Assembly (NCBI RefSeq): GCF_000516985.1
Contig: NW_006917101.1
Coordinates: forward strand, 1,728,834 to 1,792,833
DNA from: Pestalotiopsis fici W106-1
Lineage: Eukaryota > Ascomycota > Sordariomycetes > Amphisphaeriales > Sporocadaceae
Length of the DNA stretch: 64,000 nt
Direction of reading: 5' to 3'
Shown here: in pieces, positions 22,800 through 35,584 of the stretch
Numbering within the stretch: position 1 is the first letter of the stretch
Layout: every line of letters begins with the position of its first letter
Position numbers and translations under genes: made by a program
Notes under the pieces: model-generated
The model's database searches: none
Told to the model about the DNA's origin: nothing
Seen by the model: the letters and a program-made list of their open reading frames with translations, nothing else

Positions 22800-25247
22800 G
22801 ATCGTTCAAAAGGGTCGAGCAGGACAAAGCAAGATTGTCAAATCAAAGACTGGCCCTTTGATGGCAGAACCATCGCCGCGAGCAGCTGAAGGGAGAAAAG
22901 GTGAAAACGGATTGCGAAACACCGAGTATCATATCTTCTTTGCCACCCTTCCCTCTTCCAGGGGATGATATCTTAAAAAGAACATGAGAAGAGAGATATG
23001 ACCCCTGTAGGTTTTGGTAATAACAGTGGGCCAAAGCCTCTTTCGCCAGGGCCTCTGCCTCCTCTTCTCGGCACTTGGGGCCAGGGAGTCCATTCCATCG
23101 GGACGGTAGCCGATGGGGGGAGAAAATGGCAACTATACCTGCACCAATGCACTCTTTGACGATGGGGACATACCGCATTGGAGACGGACTCTACATGGCC
23201 ATGATTGCGCCGCCCGCAAATAAGACTACACTACTACGACATCCAGTTCTGTGATGTTCGCTTCAACAATGAGAATCATGGGTAAGTTTGGGGTAGTCAG
23301 ACTGTTTGGTGCTGGCCATAATAAATAGTCTACCTACTCAGCGCCTGGGCAGCTGAATTATTTTATCATCCAGCCGCTAAGAGGAACGATCGCAATCTTC
23401 CAAGCTGAACCCCAGTCTTATATCCGAATCTATCGTCTCCCCGAGCGCAGTGGCGGCCGCAAGTGGCACGGATGATCATGCCCAAGAGAGCCGTAGTAGA
23501 TATAATAACTAGGTAGCACCCCCTTGACATTGGAATTTTTACACTCGTCACCAAAATGGTCGTTTTTCAATACCACAGAACATCAGCAAATTAACCGATT
23601 TTGAAGCAGGAAAAAAAGGAATATCAAATTATAGTAGCACGTCAAGGTCAAACTTTTCGAATCATCTTTTTTCAATTTTTTTGGGCAGACTGTCAGCCGT
23701 GTGAAGTTGGAGTGTATATTCACGAATGTAAAAATTCCCATGTCTAGCTCCTGGTAGGTAGGTAGCTAATACCTAGCTCTATTACTCTTTCCCCCCGGAG
23801 ATCTCGGCTGCTGGATATGATTAGTTGGTAGCTTGAGATTACGATAAGCCTATAGAGGTTTAGCAGCCGGGCCCATTGTCCAATACAATAACACTTTCAC
23901 ATTGAATGGCGAGAGAAAGGGGACTACGCGCGTACAAGGCTGAACTGATGCCAGTGAGATTGAGGCGTACCTGACAAGACCATTCCATCTGTAAGCGAGA
24001 GGCTGCACTCGAGGTTAGCGAGCCAAGATGGTTGCAGTTTGCGTATAGTCTCCAGGTAAGATAAGCGAAAAACGTGGATACTAGGCTCATGCATACAGAG
24101 CACATGCTTTGTCGCAGTTTCTGGCGTAGCGACAGAGAGAGAATAACGACACAATGAGAAGAGCGGCCTGTGCCCTCACCCCTCTCTGACCATGAAACAG
24201 ATTAGCGAAGACGGGTGAGAAAGTTGCGTCGGTGCTTTGAATCCAGCCGCTCGGGTACATTATCTTGCGCGTGCCAAGACATGTCAAAGTGTTTTAGCAT
24301 GTGGACAGCCGATCGTGGGGAAAATCTTTGGTCTTCTTCACTGATTTTCCTACGAGGCGAGGAGGACACCTTGTCTCAAATCCCGTTCAGAAAAAGAGGG
24401 CATGAAATGGTCCATTCTGGGCCCAGATATTATCCCTACGTGGGTAGAAAGCCGGCAGCCGTTGGCTAAGAGTGGGATGTGAAGCCGATCGCAGCTCTGA
24501 GCTATCCCGCTTTTGAGGATAGAAGGTGGCAGCTGCGAAAGGGCATTGGCACGAGATATTTCCCCTGGTTTCTGACGGATTTGCGATATCGGGTTGTCTT
24601 CTCATTTCAAGCGCACAAGATCAAACTTCAACTTGACTCTGCATCTTTGATGCCTTTTCTTTCTCAATGTGACAGGCGTCGTTTACATACTCAGCACGCC
24701 TATTGCTGCAAGTGTTGAGAGGCGACACCCTCCCGTACCCGAAGTCGTATCATGGTTCTGGTCGCAAGGCTTTGAATCCACAGCACAGGAGGTGACATAT
24801 AAACAGAAGAAGAAGAAGAAAGCCACTAAGCCCTGAACTCAGCATATAACATAATCATTTTCTTCTATGACGGCATCGCATATAGGCGCAGTGTAGTAAG
24901 TCAAATAGTAAGCGAGATCTAAGCGAAATATACTCGTACGTTATTGTTACACTACCAACTTGGCCAGTAGCAATTGGTTAGGGAGTAGGTATCTAACCTA
25001 CCTAACCTGCCTACCAGCTACCTCAGGTTAGATGTCGAGTCGCATTTTGTGCAAAACACCCCACCACCTACCTAATTTACCCCGCCATCCCACTTCCATT
25101 GGCCGTGCATGCACATTCGCCGCGAGGGCCAGATCATCAATTGCAGTGTCAACCAGAGCCAGAATCCCACCTACATTAGCACTTGGTCGCAACCAACCAA
25201 CCCAACACTATACCCCTCGATAGCTGCGCCGACAGCATCCCGATATC
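22800..25247. other. Intergenic, includes NMT leader
   Basis: No frame here has recognisable content; the 111-codon minus-strand frame at 22843-23178 has no supporting features. The last 250 bp before 25248 are C-rich, with repeated CTACC words (24990-25080), typical of a fungal promoter and 5' leader. Several TAGGTAGGTAG-like words occur near 23750. Confidence 0.45.
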
Positions 25248-26976
25248 ATGGCCGAGGAATCAAAAGTCATCGACCCCCAGCTCGCCGAGCCCGCTGAGGA
25301 AGACCCCAAGGGCAAGGGCAAGGCCGCTGCCGTGGACTCAGACGACGAAGCCGACGAAGAGCCAGCCGCCGATGCCAGCGCACCTGCCGCAAAGAAGAAG
25401 AAGTCCAAGAAGAAGAAGCTCAAGGATGCCCTCTCTGGAAAGTCCTCGTCCAAGGATGAACAAGAGTCCAAGCTGCACAAGGCCATTGACAACCTCACCC
25501 CCGACCAAGTATCCCAGCTCCTCGATCTCAACCCGGCGCTGGCCAGCGAAATCGCCAAATCGACCGGCAGCAATGATCTGAGCTCGGCCACTGAGGCCTT
25601 GAAGAGGCTTAAGCTCCAGGAAATCATGACGGGCTTGGCTGCCAGTGGAAAGAACGCAAAAGACATGGGCGCATACAAGTTCTGGTCAACACAACCTGTC
25701 CCCAACTTTGGCGAGGAGTCCAAGTTTGAGGATGGTCCCATCAAGGTCCAGACTCTGGAATCGGTTCCAAAGGAACCGGCGCCGCTCATTTCGGGCTTTG
25801 AGTGGTGCGACATGGACATCTCGAATCCCCAAGAGAATGAAGAGGTTCGTGAGCTTCTTCAGGGACACTACGTTGAGGATGACGAGGCTCTGTTCCGGTT
25901 CAACTACTCGTACAGTATTCTCAAGTGGTGAGTGTTGGATCTGTCTTGGCTATCGATTATTAGGCGCTAACATACAGAATCATAGGGCAATGATGCCTCC
26001 CAACTGGAAGAAGCAGTGGCATGTCGGTGTGCGCGCATCGGCTTCCAAGAAGCTCGTTGCCTTCATCTCTGCTGTGCCCTTGGAGATCCGAGTCCGCAAG
26101 AACATCGTCCACGCGTCCGAGGTCAACTTCCTTTGCATTCACAAGAAGCTGCGATCCAAGCGACTCGCTCCGGTTCTGATCAAGGAGGTTACACGCCGCT
26201 GCAACCTGGAGGAGGTCTGGCAAGCTATCTACACTGGCGGTATTGTGTTGCCCACTCCAGTCAGCACTTGCCGTTATTACCACCGTGCCATTGACTGGCA
26301 GAAGCTGTACGAGACAGGCTTCAGCCCCCTTCCTGCTGGTTCCAAGCCTCAGTACCAAGTCCGCAAGTACCATGTACCCGAGAACACCAAGCTGAAGGGC
26401 CTGAGAGAAATGCAAGAAAAGGATGTCGATGCTGTTCACGATCTCCTGATCCGGTACCTCCAAAGATACGACCTTGCTCCTGACTGGAACAAGGAGGACG
26501 TTCGCCACTGGCTTCTGCATAAGAAGGCCAAGGACCAGCTCGAGGAGCAGGTCATCTGGACTTACGTGGTTGAAGACGAGAACAAGAAAATTACGGATTT
26601 CTTCTCGTTCTACTGCCTCGAGTCGTCTGTCCTGCGCGAGTCGAAACACAAGGTTGTTCGTGCCGCCTATCTCTTCTACTACGCAACAGAGACTGGCCTT
26701 GGCGACAACGTCGACCGGGAAGCCTTCAAGACCAGATTGAATGCACTCATGTCAGATGCTCTCGTTCTCTGCAAGAGAAATAAGTTTGACGTATTCAATG
26801 CCCTCTCACTCATGGACAATGGTCTGTTCTTGGAGGAGCAAAAGTTTGGTGCTGGTGACGGCCAGCTTCACTACTATTTGTTCAACTACAGGGCCAATGC
26901 TATTGCAGGAGGTGTCGACAAGCGGAATCGTCTGGATGACCAAGCGCTTAGCGGCGTTGGCTTCGTCATGCTATAG
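25248..26976 (+). CDS. NMT1: Glycylpeptide N-tetradecanoyltransferase (N-myristoyltransferase)
   Basis: Transfers myristate from myristoyl-CoA to the N-terminal glycine of target proteins in the cytosol, at ribosomes. Exons 25248-25927 and 25986-26976 encode 556 residues; the 58-bp intron has GTGAGT donor and CATAG acceptor. The N-terminal 60-70 residues are charged with a lysine block (KKKKSKKKK), which in this family promotes ribosome association. The signature [14 protein letters not shown] begins near residue 142. [16 protein letters not shown] spans the splice. The chain ends GVGFVML; in this family the terminal carboxylate is the catalytic base. Length fits fungal enzymes. Usually single-copy and essential. 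Confidence 0.97.
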
Positions 26977-27766
26977 AATCTTCCTCCAAGAAGCAGATGC
27001 ATTACGGGGCAGCTTTGTCGAAAATAGCTCCGCAGGGTCCTCCGGTCCAGCAAGAGGTGTGCACTATTTTCAGTTTTTTGGACACGTAGGGTTCTCAAGA
27101 CTGAGACACTTGTAGTAAATATCACCACTAAAAGTCAAATGATGTCGAATCTCTCATGAGAAACTTGCTCCATTCCTTCTCTCCCTCGATCCTGTGATAA
27201 ATCTTCATGAATCCGCTGTTGTCCATGTGTTCCATTTCTGCAGCTCCAAATCCAATGGTTTCGGTATAATGGCTCCCGCGTACAATGATTCATGCTACCT
27301 AGGTATGCTTCGATCCGTTACAACTCCAAATCTCCCTGTTGTACTCCACCAGCTTATGCTTAGTTGCACTGGCCTTGAAAACGGTTCTAGAATTCAGGAG
27401 CTTGGCGATCAGCCGAGCTCCAAGTCGTGTGAACCCGTTTTCCTATCTCTAAAGGCCCTAGTAATTAAAGCCCGGTAGACGCTAAAAAATACCCCAGGCT
27501 TTGCTTCTCCGCACGCTTGAAGTCCAAAAGATTCCGCAAATCGGCTCACTTCTTGATAACAATGGCGGATATGATCTCGAAATGCGGAGAGGAACACAGC
27601 CGACATGGACGCTAAAGGTGATATTCTGCGATAAGAGCCAGCTATAACTAAGTAGCGGAGGTAACCACTTGCTATACTCTGATTATACCTGCATTCAACT
27701 TTTCTCTTTCTTCACTTTCTGACAAGTTCTTCTACGCAAGCGTTTGTTTCTTCCAAAATCATCAAG
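26977..27766. other. Intergenic between NMT and monooxygenase
   Basis: It holds the 3' flank of NMT and the promoter of the next gene. Short open frames show no recognisable content. A pyrimidine-rich stretch just before 27767 (TTTTCTCTTTCTTCACTTTC) is probably the leader of the downstream gene. Confidence 0.4.
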
Positions 27767-29015
27767 ATGGCTGAAAACTCCATGTTTACCGAAGGGCAGT
27801 TCCTGCTCGGCACGTTTGCCAGCAACTGCAGTAGCGGCATGTCCGTGACCAAGATCCCTGAGCGATGGGTGAATTCGTGGGAAAACAATCTCAAATTGGC
27901 CAAGCTGTTGGATGAAGCCGGAATCGACTTTATGCTTCCTATAGCCCGGGTGGGTGACTATCTTGATCTGTCGAATTGCCTACCTTGGTAGCAATCAGAG
28001 ACTGCATTTCAAGGGCTGCGAGTGCCAGCATCTGCTGCCTTTTTGTTTACCGACCTTTGCTAAACAGACTGCTGATATTTTGATGACTTAGTGGATCGGT
28101 TACGGAGGAGAGACCAACTTTCACAAAGACGTGCTGGAAACCGTCACATGGGCTACTGGTCTACTGGCGCACACCAAGGACATCAACGTGATTGCTACTG
28201 TCCACACAGTTGCAAACCACCCAGCCGTCGTAGCAAAGCAAATTGCTACCATTGACAAGATTAGCAACGGGCGTGTAGGCCTCAATATCGTCGCTGGCTG
28301 GAACCAGCCCGAGTATGAAGCGCTGGGGCTGCAACTGCCCGCCACGCACGAGGAGCGCTACGGGTACGCACAGGACTGGTTCGACGTGATCAAGGCGTTG
28401 TGGACCAAGACGGAGTCGTTTGACCACGACGGAAAATTCTTCAAGCTCAAGAACATCCTGGGCCTCCCGCAGCCGTCGCGGCGGGCGCCCATTCTCAACG
28501 CCGCGGGCTCGGGGCAGGGCCGCGAGTTCGCCATCAACAATGCCGACTTCTTGTTCACGCCGGCGATTGACCTGGAGCGGAGCAAGGGCGAGGTGGCGGC
28601 GCTCAAGGCGCAGGCGCGCGACGCGGGCAAGACGGTCGGCGTGCTGACGCTGGCTCACGTCGTCTGCCGCCCAACGGAGCAGGAGGCCAAGGACTTTTAC
28701 GCCTACTTCTGCGAGCAGAACACGGACGAGGGCGCCGTGGACAACCTCGTGGCGCTGCAGTTTGCCCACGCCCAGTCGTTTCCACACGACCTGCTCGCCC
28801 TCATCCGCAACCGCATGGCTGCCGGCCACGGTGGATATCCCCTCATCGGCACGCCGCAGCAGGTGGCTGATGGGCTCTTGGCTCTGCACGCTGCTGGTTT
28901 CAACGGCACGACGATTTCGTTTGTTGATTACGTTGAGGAGTTTCCTTACTTTAGGGATAACGTCCTGCCCATCCTGGAAAAGGCAGGCATTAGACGTCCG
29001 GCACGCAGTGCCTGA
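27767..29015 (+). CDS. Luciferase-like flavin-dependent monooxygenase
   Basis: A member of the bacterial luciferase-like superfamily, TIM-barrel enzymes that use reduced FMN and oxygen to oxidise small organic substrates. Exons 27767-27949 and 28092-29015 (142-bp intron, phase 0) encode 368 residues. Diagnostic stretches are the N-terminal barrel strand with AKLLDEAGIDFMLPIARW, VANHPAVVAKQIATID, SNGRVGLNIVAGWNQPEYEA, and the ILNAAGSGQGREFA phosphate-loop region. The layout resembles RutA and alkanesulfonate or dibenzothiophene monooxygenases. Substrate is unknown. No targeting signal is seen, so probably cytosolic. It would need a flavin reductase, none of which is visible nearby. It lies 0.9 kb upstream of an alpha/beta hydrolase in the same orientation, which may act on the product. 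Confidence 0.9.
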
Positions 29016-29882
29016 TATTGTTCACCGAGAGCAAGGTTGACAAGAATAGATGAAACAATGATCAATGAAACAAAATGATTTTAAATATCTGTGCTAGAAG
29101 CCTCACAAACTAAAAGATACGGGTCCAGTGCATCGCAACGGTTGGGGTGAGATGTGAATGTCTGTCCAAATTCAAAGTGTTGAGATGGATAAATAAAGTC
29201 TTGGCTCGGCGTTTTCAACCTAGCATAAACCCAGAATTTAAGTTTGGGCAAATGACCACATCTCCCGAAGTAGATATGGATGCAACGATTGATTGGCTCA
29301 TCAGGACCGTACATGTCAATTGTTTCCCCCAAGAACAAAAAGCACATGAAAGGAAGACGGAACAAGTATTACTTGCAATTACCGTGCTACATATGCAGGT
29401 GCCTGTTGGAATAGAATGAGCTTATCGAAAAGTTTCATAAATCGCGGCAGGATCCAGGGCAAGTATGCAGGTAGCGAAAAGCAATATCGTACTATCAGAG
29501 TCGCACTGGAGGGTGTCTGTCTACTTTAGCAACCAGCAGCGTTGTGCCTCGGTCCCTAATAATCCAGCTTATCTGGGGCTGTCTCGGGGCGGCTTGAACG
29601 GCACCACGAAGACCGATCGTCATTACTCGCGATTCCACATTCCCATAATTTCGTCACTTTCCAAATGTTGGTTGTGCATGCATGCGACTTTTTGAGTAAT
29701 TGCTGTAATTCAATTTCTTCAGTTTGCATCTAGACGCGAATTTGGATTTACCTGTTGTCCACTTTCATTCAAGAGCCGCGACGCAGACTTGTTCCTCCTA
29801 CACGATCCAGCCTTAACGGTGAGCACGTGCACCCGATAGAACCGAGTCAATAGAGGCGACGTCACAACTTTCAAATCTCACC
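29016..29882. other. Intergenic
   Basis: 3' flank of the monooxygenase and promoter of the hydrolase. No supportable gene or repeat. Confidence 0.4.
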
Positions 29883-31079
29883 ATGTGAGTAGCGCACAAC
29901 TTTAACGATGAATCGCAGATATACTAAACCAAGGATAGGGCAACCACAAAACCTCAACGGTCCTTGGCCGAAGATATCAAGAAGCACCCAGCATTTCCGA
30001 CGGCAGTATGGCAACTCGTGCCAGACCGCCAGGGCCTGTTGCCTGTAGCGGCTGACCGTGGAGGCCCCGTTGATATCTCCTGGGAAATCCATGGCGAAGG
30101 GCCCATCAAGATGCTTGTAAGCTTGCGTCTTTCAAACCCACTTCCCTCCAGTACATGAGGACTGTAAAAGTGAGAGCAAATATAATGCTAACCACAATGT
30201 CAGTGGATCTGCGGCCTTGGATTCATCAAAAGCTCTTACCAGCGCCAAACAATGCATTGGGGTCACTACCACGCAGACAAGTACTCGGTCCTGATCGTTG
30301 ATAACCGTGGTATGGGCGGATCGGGTAAGCCGCTTTCGCGGTATTCGACCTCTGAGATGGCAAAGGACATTATCGAAGTCCTCGACCACGTCGGGTGGAT
30401 CTCGTCGCGACAGGTGCACATCTGTGGCCTGTCCATGGGTGGCATGATTGCGCAAGAGCTGGGCATGCTGATCCCTGACCGTATCGCCTCGCTCAACCTG
30501 CTCTGCACCGCCGCCGCCATTGAGAACACCACCTCGTTTACTGAAAACATGATGAACCGCATCACCATGTTGCTGCCAAAGTCCCTGGACCGCACCATTG
30601 AGTATGCTGCGGGCAACATCTTTGCCAAGGCCTTTCTGGACGAGCCCGACGCCGCCAAGCCGCCCACGGCCTCAACCCCCAAGGTCAAGATGCCCCCGAA
30701 TGGCGAATATCTCATGTTCGAGACCAACTTTGACCGCTTCGCAGCCCAGGAGATCACCAAGCAAATGGACAAGGAGGGCTTCACCAAGCAAGGCTTCCTG
30801 TGCCAGCTCATTGCGGCGGGGTGGCACCACAAGAGCCCGGCCCAGCTCAAGGACATGGCGGACAAGGTCGGCCGCGAGCGTATCCTGGTGCTGCACGGCA
30901 CCGAGGACAACATGATTTCCATCCCGCACGGCAGAAAACTGGTCGAATACATCCAGCCTGGAGCGGGCGTCATCGTGGAAGGCATGGGCCATGCTCCAGT
31001 CATGGAGCGAACAGAGTGGCTTGCAGACTTACTAAGCGAGCGCATGGCGGTTGGCGAGAAGCTTAGCGGAAGGGCATGA
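29883..31079 (+). CDS. Alpha/beta hydrolase, start codon split by an intron
   Basis: A hydrolase-fold esterase, lactonase or epoxide-hydrolase-like enzyme. The exon 1 coding part is only AT (29883-29884). A 54-bp intron (29885-29938, GTGAGT donor, ACTAAAC branch motif, ATAG acceptor) is followed by exons 29939-30116 and 30204-31079, giving 351 residues beginning MATTKPQRSLAEDIKKHP. No ATG occurs in this frame between the upstream in-frame stop at 29925 and the conserved N-terminal part, so the split-ATG model is preferred. The oxyanion region DNRGMGGSG precedes nucleophile elbow GLSMGG (Ser137); acid Asp295 (GTEDNM) and His323 (GMGHAP) complete the triad. Substrate is unknown; the neighbouring monooxygenase may feed it. 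Confidence 0.85.
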
Positions 31080-31370
31080 TCCTGAATGAATACGTGAATT
31101 CTTACTTTCTTCCATATATAGATTATTCGTACGCGTAAGATTTAGAGTATGAAGGCAAACATTCAGCAAATGAAACTGTAAGGACTGATTTCAAGATTAT
31201 TTGAATAGAGGGTTAAGTGACTCTGTTAGTGCATGCCAGTTCCAGATGGGCTGCACGATCACAAAATACTGCGACTGATGAGATCCTCTGTGATTCGTTC
31301 AAGGCCGGGCTAGTTCATACATTCGCACAGTCTACAAGCCACAAACAGAAGTAAATCATTTCGGTATATC
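31080..31370. other. Convergent intergenic region
   Basis: A short spacer between the 3' ends of the hydrolase (plus) and O-methyltransferase (minus). Nothing else seen. Confidence 0.4.
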
Positions 31371-32728
31371 CTAAACCAACTCCGCCTCTATAACACTCTC
31401 GAGGGCTCTCGGGTGTCTAGAAATGGACACCACTTGGAAACCCATACCTCCCAGCAGCTTCCTCCAGTGCTCCTCGGTCCTCTCCAGACCAGAAGTACAA
31501 GCCATGAGCTGCAGATCCATGGTCGTCATCATGCTGCTCGCACCCTGCGCCGGCAGCACAATCTCATAGATAATGAGCTTGGAGTAGCCCTTGGTCATGG
31601 CCGCCTTGACGTTTTCAAAGATGCGCACGCAGTCGGCGTCGGGCCAGTCGTGAGGCACGGCGTGGAAGAAGTAGGCCCTCGCGCCCCGGACCGGCTGCGG
31701 CGTGAAAAAGTCATACGGCATGCGCGTGATGCGCTCGTCGAGTTCTTGCCGGATGTGCTTTTCAATCACGTCCGGCAGGTCCTGGAGGACCACGGCGCCC
31801 GCCGGCAGCTCTGGGTGCTTGGCGAGGAACCGGGCCGAGTCGAGACCGTGGGCACCGCCAACATCAACGAGCAGCGGGGCGGGGTTGCCCTTGTTGCTGT
31901 CGTCTTGCAGATTGGCGCCCTCGGTGAGCCTCGTCGTGTCGTAGACTTGTGTCCAGTCCATCTTGTGGTTCCGGAGCGCCGCCATTAGACCAATGAAGCT
32001 GCCACCGGCCCCGGTGTGCTTTTGGCAGTAGGTGAAAAAGTCGTCACCAGACATATCTCTGTAGTTGTCAAATTCGGCAATGTCAAGAGGCTCTTTGTAA
32101 TCATATTTGGGCAGAAACTTGGCCAGGTTCATCCCGCAAGGAACTGTATGATCCATGCTGTGGTTTTAGGTCAGCTCCCTGGAGTATAATGGCATCAACT
32201 CTCAAAACAGAGTGTGTGACTTTACCCGCATTGAACTGTCTGATCTAGATAGGACACTGGGTCACCCATTGCCCGAGAGAATGGCGTCGACTTCCAGGTA
32301 TCGGGACCAACCTCTTCCAAGATGTGAACAGCGGCAATGTGTCTGACAAACCGGCCTGGCGGAATATGAGCACACATTCAATGGCCTGGCTTCGCATGCG
32401 TCCAATACTCACGAAGAAGATTTGGCTCTACCGGTCTCGTCGCCATAGCCAGCAGATTTTCGAGCGTCTTTGGGCCGCCCGGGTGGGCCGTTTCTTCCTC
32501 AAGCCACTTGGCCCAGATTCCCAGGTCCTGGCATACCTGCAGCCCAGATAACAACACTGGTGTCTCGAACCCGAGCTCCCAAGCTCTCTCAAAGGGAGTC
32601 TCTAGCCTGGCGAGTAGTCTTCGGGCGGCCTCTTTGGCCGCGTATCGCCCCGCGTCGCTGCTAAAGGCTTCCACCTGTATCGAGTCCAGCAGAGAGATGG
32701 TTTCTGCGTCGTCTAGAGCCGGTGCCAT
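31371..32728 (-). CDS. SAM-dependent O-methyltransferase
   Basis: Transfers a methyl group from S-adenosylmethionine to a hydroxyl of a small aromatic or polyketide-like substrate. Exons 32413-32728, 32226-32355 and 31371-32157 (57- and 68-bp introns) encode 410 residues. An N-terminal helical dimerisation region is followed by the SAM-binding loop LLVDVGGAHGLDSARF (about residues 246-260), LQDLPDVI, and the catalytic segment FFHAVPHDWPD, in which His318 is the likely base. This is the arrangement of plant caffeate and fungal sterigmatocystin-type O-methyltransferases. No signal sequence. It is convergent with the hydrolase and may belong to the same metabolic group. Substrate cannot be assigned. 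Confidence 0.92.
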
Positions 32729-34440
32729 TGTGGAACGGGTTCAATACCAAGGGGATGATACAGGGCGAGCTGAGTATGAATTGGAAAGGGGTGTGAAAGA
32801 GGGCTCGCCTCCGATTTTAAGCAAGGAAAAGCTCATCCCATATTGACATCCGCAGGAGAACCCGGGTGCCTTGAATGGGCAATCAAGAACCATGTACCTC
32901 GGCCGAATCAACTCATGTGTGGATATGAGACGTAAGCGTCAAGGATTCGAGGACAGCCTTATGCATCTCCCGTGGCAATCTCCACATGGGTTTTCTTTCT
33001 TGCAACTATTCTCAAGTGTCCCTGTTCTCGAAACATGACTATCTTTCCACTTCGCTTATTGCTAATGCTTGAAATTTATAGACAGTTATATGTTCAGATT
33101 ACGCTCTGGTACTTTTCCTCTGGGGAATTTCAATATATATGAATTTGCCGTTCTTCGATTCGGATCAGCTCCAATCTGCAGTGTACTTTGTCGCTGCACC
33201 AGGGTCTATACCCATGGTGGATCCCCAACATTAGTAGTTGGCGAATCCAAACGCATTACCAAGAGCGTCGCCTCCTGCCCGGCGTAATCTCCGTCGCGAA
33301 CTACTGCCCATTTGTAGATGCATCTTGCTTGACTTACAAGGCTACCAATCTTGGTCGGCAGCCAGGACCACGTGTTTTTGAGCAGTGGCAGTCTTGATCC
33401 CAAGACTCCTCATGTGTTCTTGAGTAAACCGCAACAGAATACTTTGAAGGGCCTAATTGAGTATTATCAATACCCATTACTCGTTATAACATGCCCGCCA
33501 AGGATGCGCGGCCTGCTAAAAAGTTCTGTTGCATTCATCTTGTGGCCATATACCACGAAGACATGTCCGTGCACAATCTGCTTCTTGTCGAATTCATATC
33601 GTGCACTTACAAAAAAAAAGGCCTTACGTTCCGATGGGAAAGTGAGATCCCTATTATTTCGAAGTCGTATACAAAGGGCCATAGCTCAGTGTCTTCCAAC
33701 ATCGACTTTTTGGTAGACGCACCCCATTAACTATCCGCGGATCAACAGGTAATACCCACAAATATATACTTGTCATTACATTCTAGACCACCTATTGCGC
33801 TGCACCTATCACACTACTCCTTGCCATATGATTAAACTGGCCGCAGCCGGCGAGCTTTTTTTTTGGTTGGTGTGGGGGTGGGGGTCCGATTCTTAAAAAA
33901 GACAAAACATGATCAACTTGAGTTGGATTTATTAAGTTTGTTTTTCTTTAAGAAGAAAAACAGTGCAGTGCCATAAGTGCAGCCAGATAAACGGTCCAGA
34001 GTAGTGGGATTGCTGCGGTGGGATCAAGTGGGTTAGGTGGGAGCAGTGTGGGAGGAGTTGATTTTTGGTATACTTGCTTATATAACCTGGCTCTGTTCTA
34101 CCGCTGTCTACCTAATAGGTTTAGTTTAATCTAGGCAGGTATAATGAATAATGGATGGCCCTTTGACTCCCTTTGCGATGGTTGGTCACAACTATTAGTA
34201 GACGGATTTACGGAATTAAGGAAAACAGGCGGGAGTCGCTCTGGTAATTATATTGCCCGTAGCTGACAAATTGAGGTTTAACAACGAATGCTATAGGCAT
34301 ATCACTCTGTCCTTGCCGACGACATGACTCGTGAAGAACATTCTACGCTGTATATAATAGCATCCGATCTAACACCAATAATTCATCTGCCATGCATACT
34401 ATATTTTTGAAACCTTGTCGTCTCAATCTCGTAAACGATC
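32729..34440. other. Divergent promoter region
   Basis: 1.7 kb between the divergent starts of the methyltransferase and the NmrA-like gene. No coding frame is supported. G-rich (about 33865-33885) and TTTAAGAAGAAAAA-type stretches occur. Confidence 0.4.
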
Positions 34441-35584
34441 ATGTACAACCGCATCGCAGTGTACGGCCACCGAGGCTGGGTTAGTTCCGCCATTGTTGAT
34501 AACCTTGCAATCTCCGGAGCATCAGTCACTGTGCTTTACCGTCCTGGGTCCGATGTTTCGGGACTTGCAGGTGCCACAAAGAAGATTGAACTCGACTTGG
34601 AAGACGAAGAAGCACTGGTTGCTGCACTTCAGGACATAGATATTGTGATGTAAGTCAAAGTCTGATGCGCGATGAGTGTTTAGTTGATGACTGACGCCAG
34701 TCTTTCCTGTCCGCCAGTTCTCTCGTTGGACACGAAGGTGTATCAAGACAGCACGCATTCATCAAGGCCATCCCCAAGACGAATGTGAAGCTTTTCGTTC
34801 CATCTGATTTGGCTGCTCGTTATGAGGAGCAAGGACTTCGAATCGGCGTCAATGCCGCCAAGGAAGCCATCGAGTTGGCAGCCAAACGGGCATCCATTCC
34901 AATGACGATAGTCCTCCCTGGCAATTTTGCGGAATTCGCCCTAGGAACCTTGTAAGACAGACTTTCCGGGAAAAGACATTTTGTCAGATAATGTGAAGTG
35001 TATATACTAAGAGTTGTCGGCACAGGGCCATGGGTGTGGATTACAAGGGGAACAGGCTTATTTACACGGGCGAAAGCGCTGACAAACCGTTGAACCTCTG
35101 GTGAGTGGACATCAAGCAAAGGCCCGGGACTCTAATGACCAGATGCATCACTGACTCTTTATTGGCAACCAGTACGCGGCACCATGTTGCGGCCGCTTAT
35201 GCATCCATATTTGCAACTACACCCATCGAAAAGCTGCAAAACAGAGTTATTGCGCTGTCCGAATTACGACCTACAGGTAAAGCCGTCGCTTTGGCACTCG
35301 AGAAGCGGCACGGAAAAGCACCAAAGATAGTTGCACAGAGTCTGGAAAAGATCAATGATCAAGTAGAAGAAGCTCTTCGGGTTGGAAGTCCTTTCGCCCT
35401 GGCATGGTATTGCCGCAAGATTTGGGGCACAGGGCAGCAGGCAGAGATGATTGGAAACGATATCTGGGAGGTCCCAGGATATTCACCAGCATCTCTCGAA
35501 GACCTGGTGGTGGAGGGTAAGCTAGAACCATATCGCGGCATGCCGCCACAGGTTGTGGAATTCTTCTCAAAGACATTTGAATAA
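34441..35584 (+). CDS. NmrA-like / isoflavone reductase-like NAD(P)-binding protein
   Basis: An atypical short-chain dehydrogenase-like Rossmann protein; relatives are either NAD(P)-dependent reductases or redox-sensing regulators. Exons 34441-34649, 34718-34951, 35026-35100 and 35173-35584 encode 309 residues. The N-terminal strand and loop IAVYGHRGWVSSAIVDNL correspond to the dinucleotide-binding GxxGxxG, somewhat altered. It continues with VTVLYRPGSD, then DIDIVISLVGHEG and VKLFVPSDLAARYE, typical of the NmrA/isoflavone reductase family. PMTIVLPGNFAEFALG matches the substrate-pocket region. The classical YxxxK pair is not obvious, which leaves a non-catalytic role open. Cytosolic or nuclear. 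Confidence 0.85.

Noticed and set aside
25645..25985. Upstream part of the 443-codon frame running into NMT exon 2
   Set aside because: This part crosses exon 1 out of frame and reads through the intron. Splicing at 25928-25985 gives the known NMT sequence.
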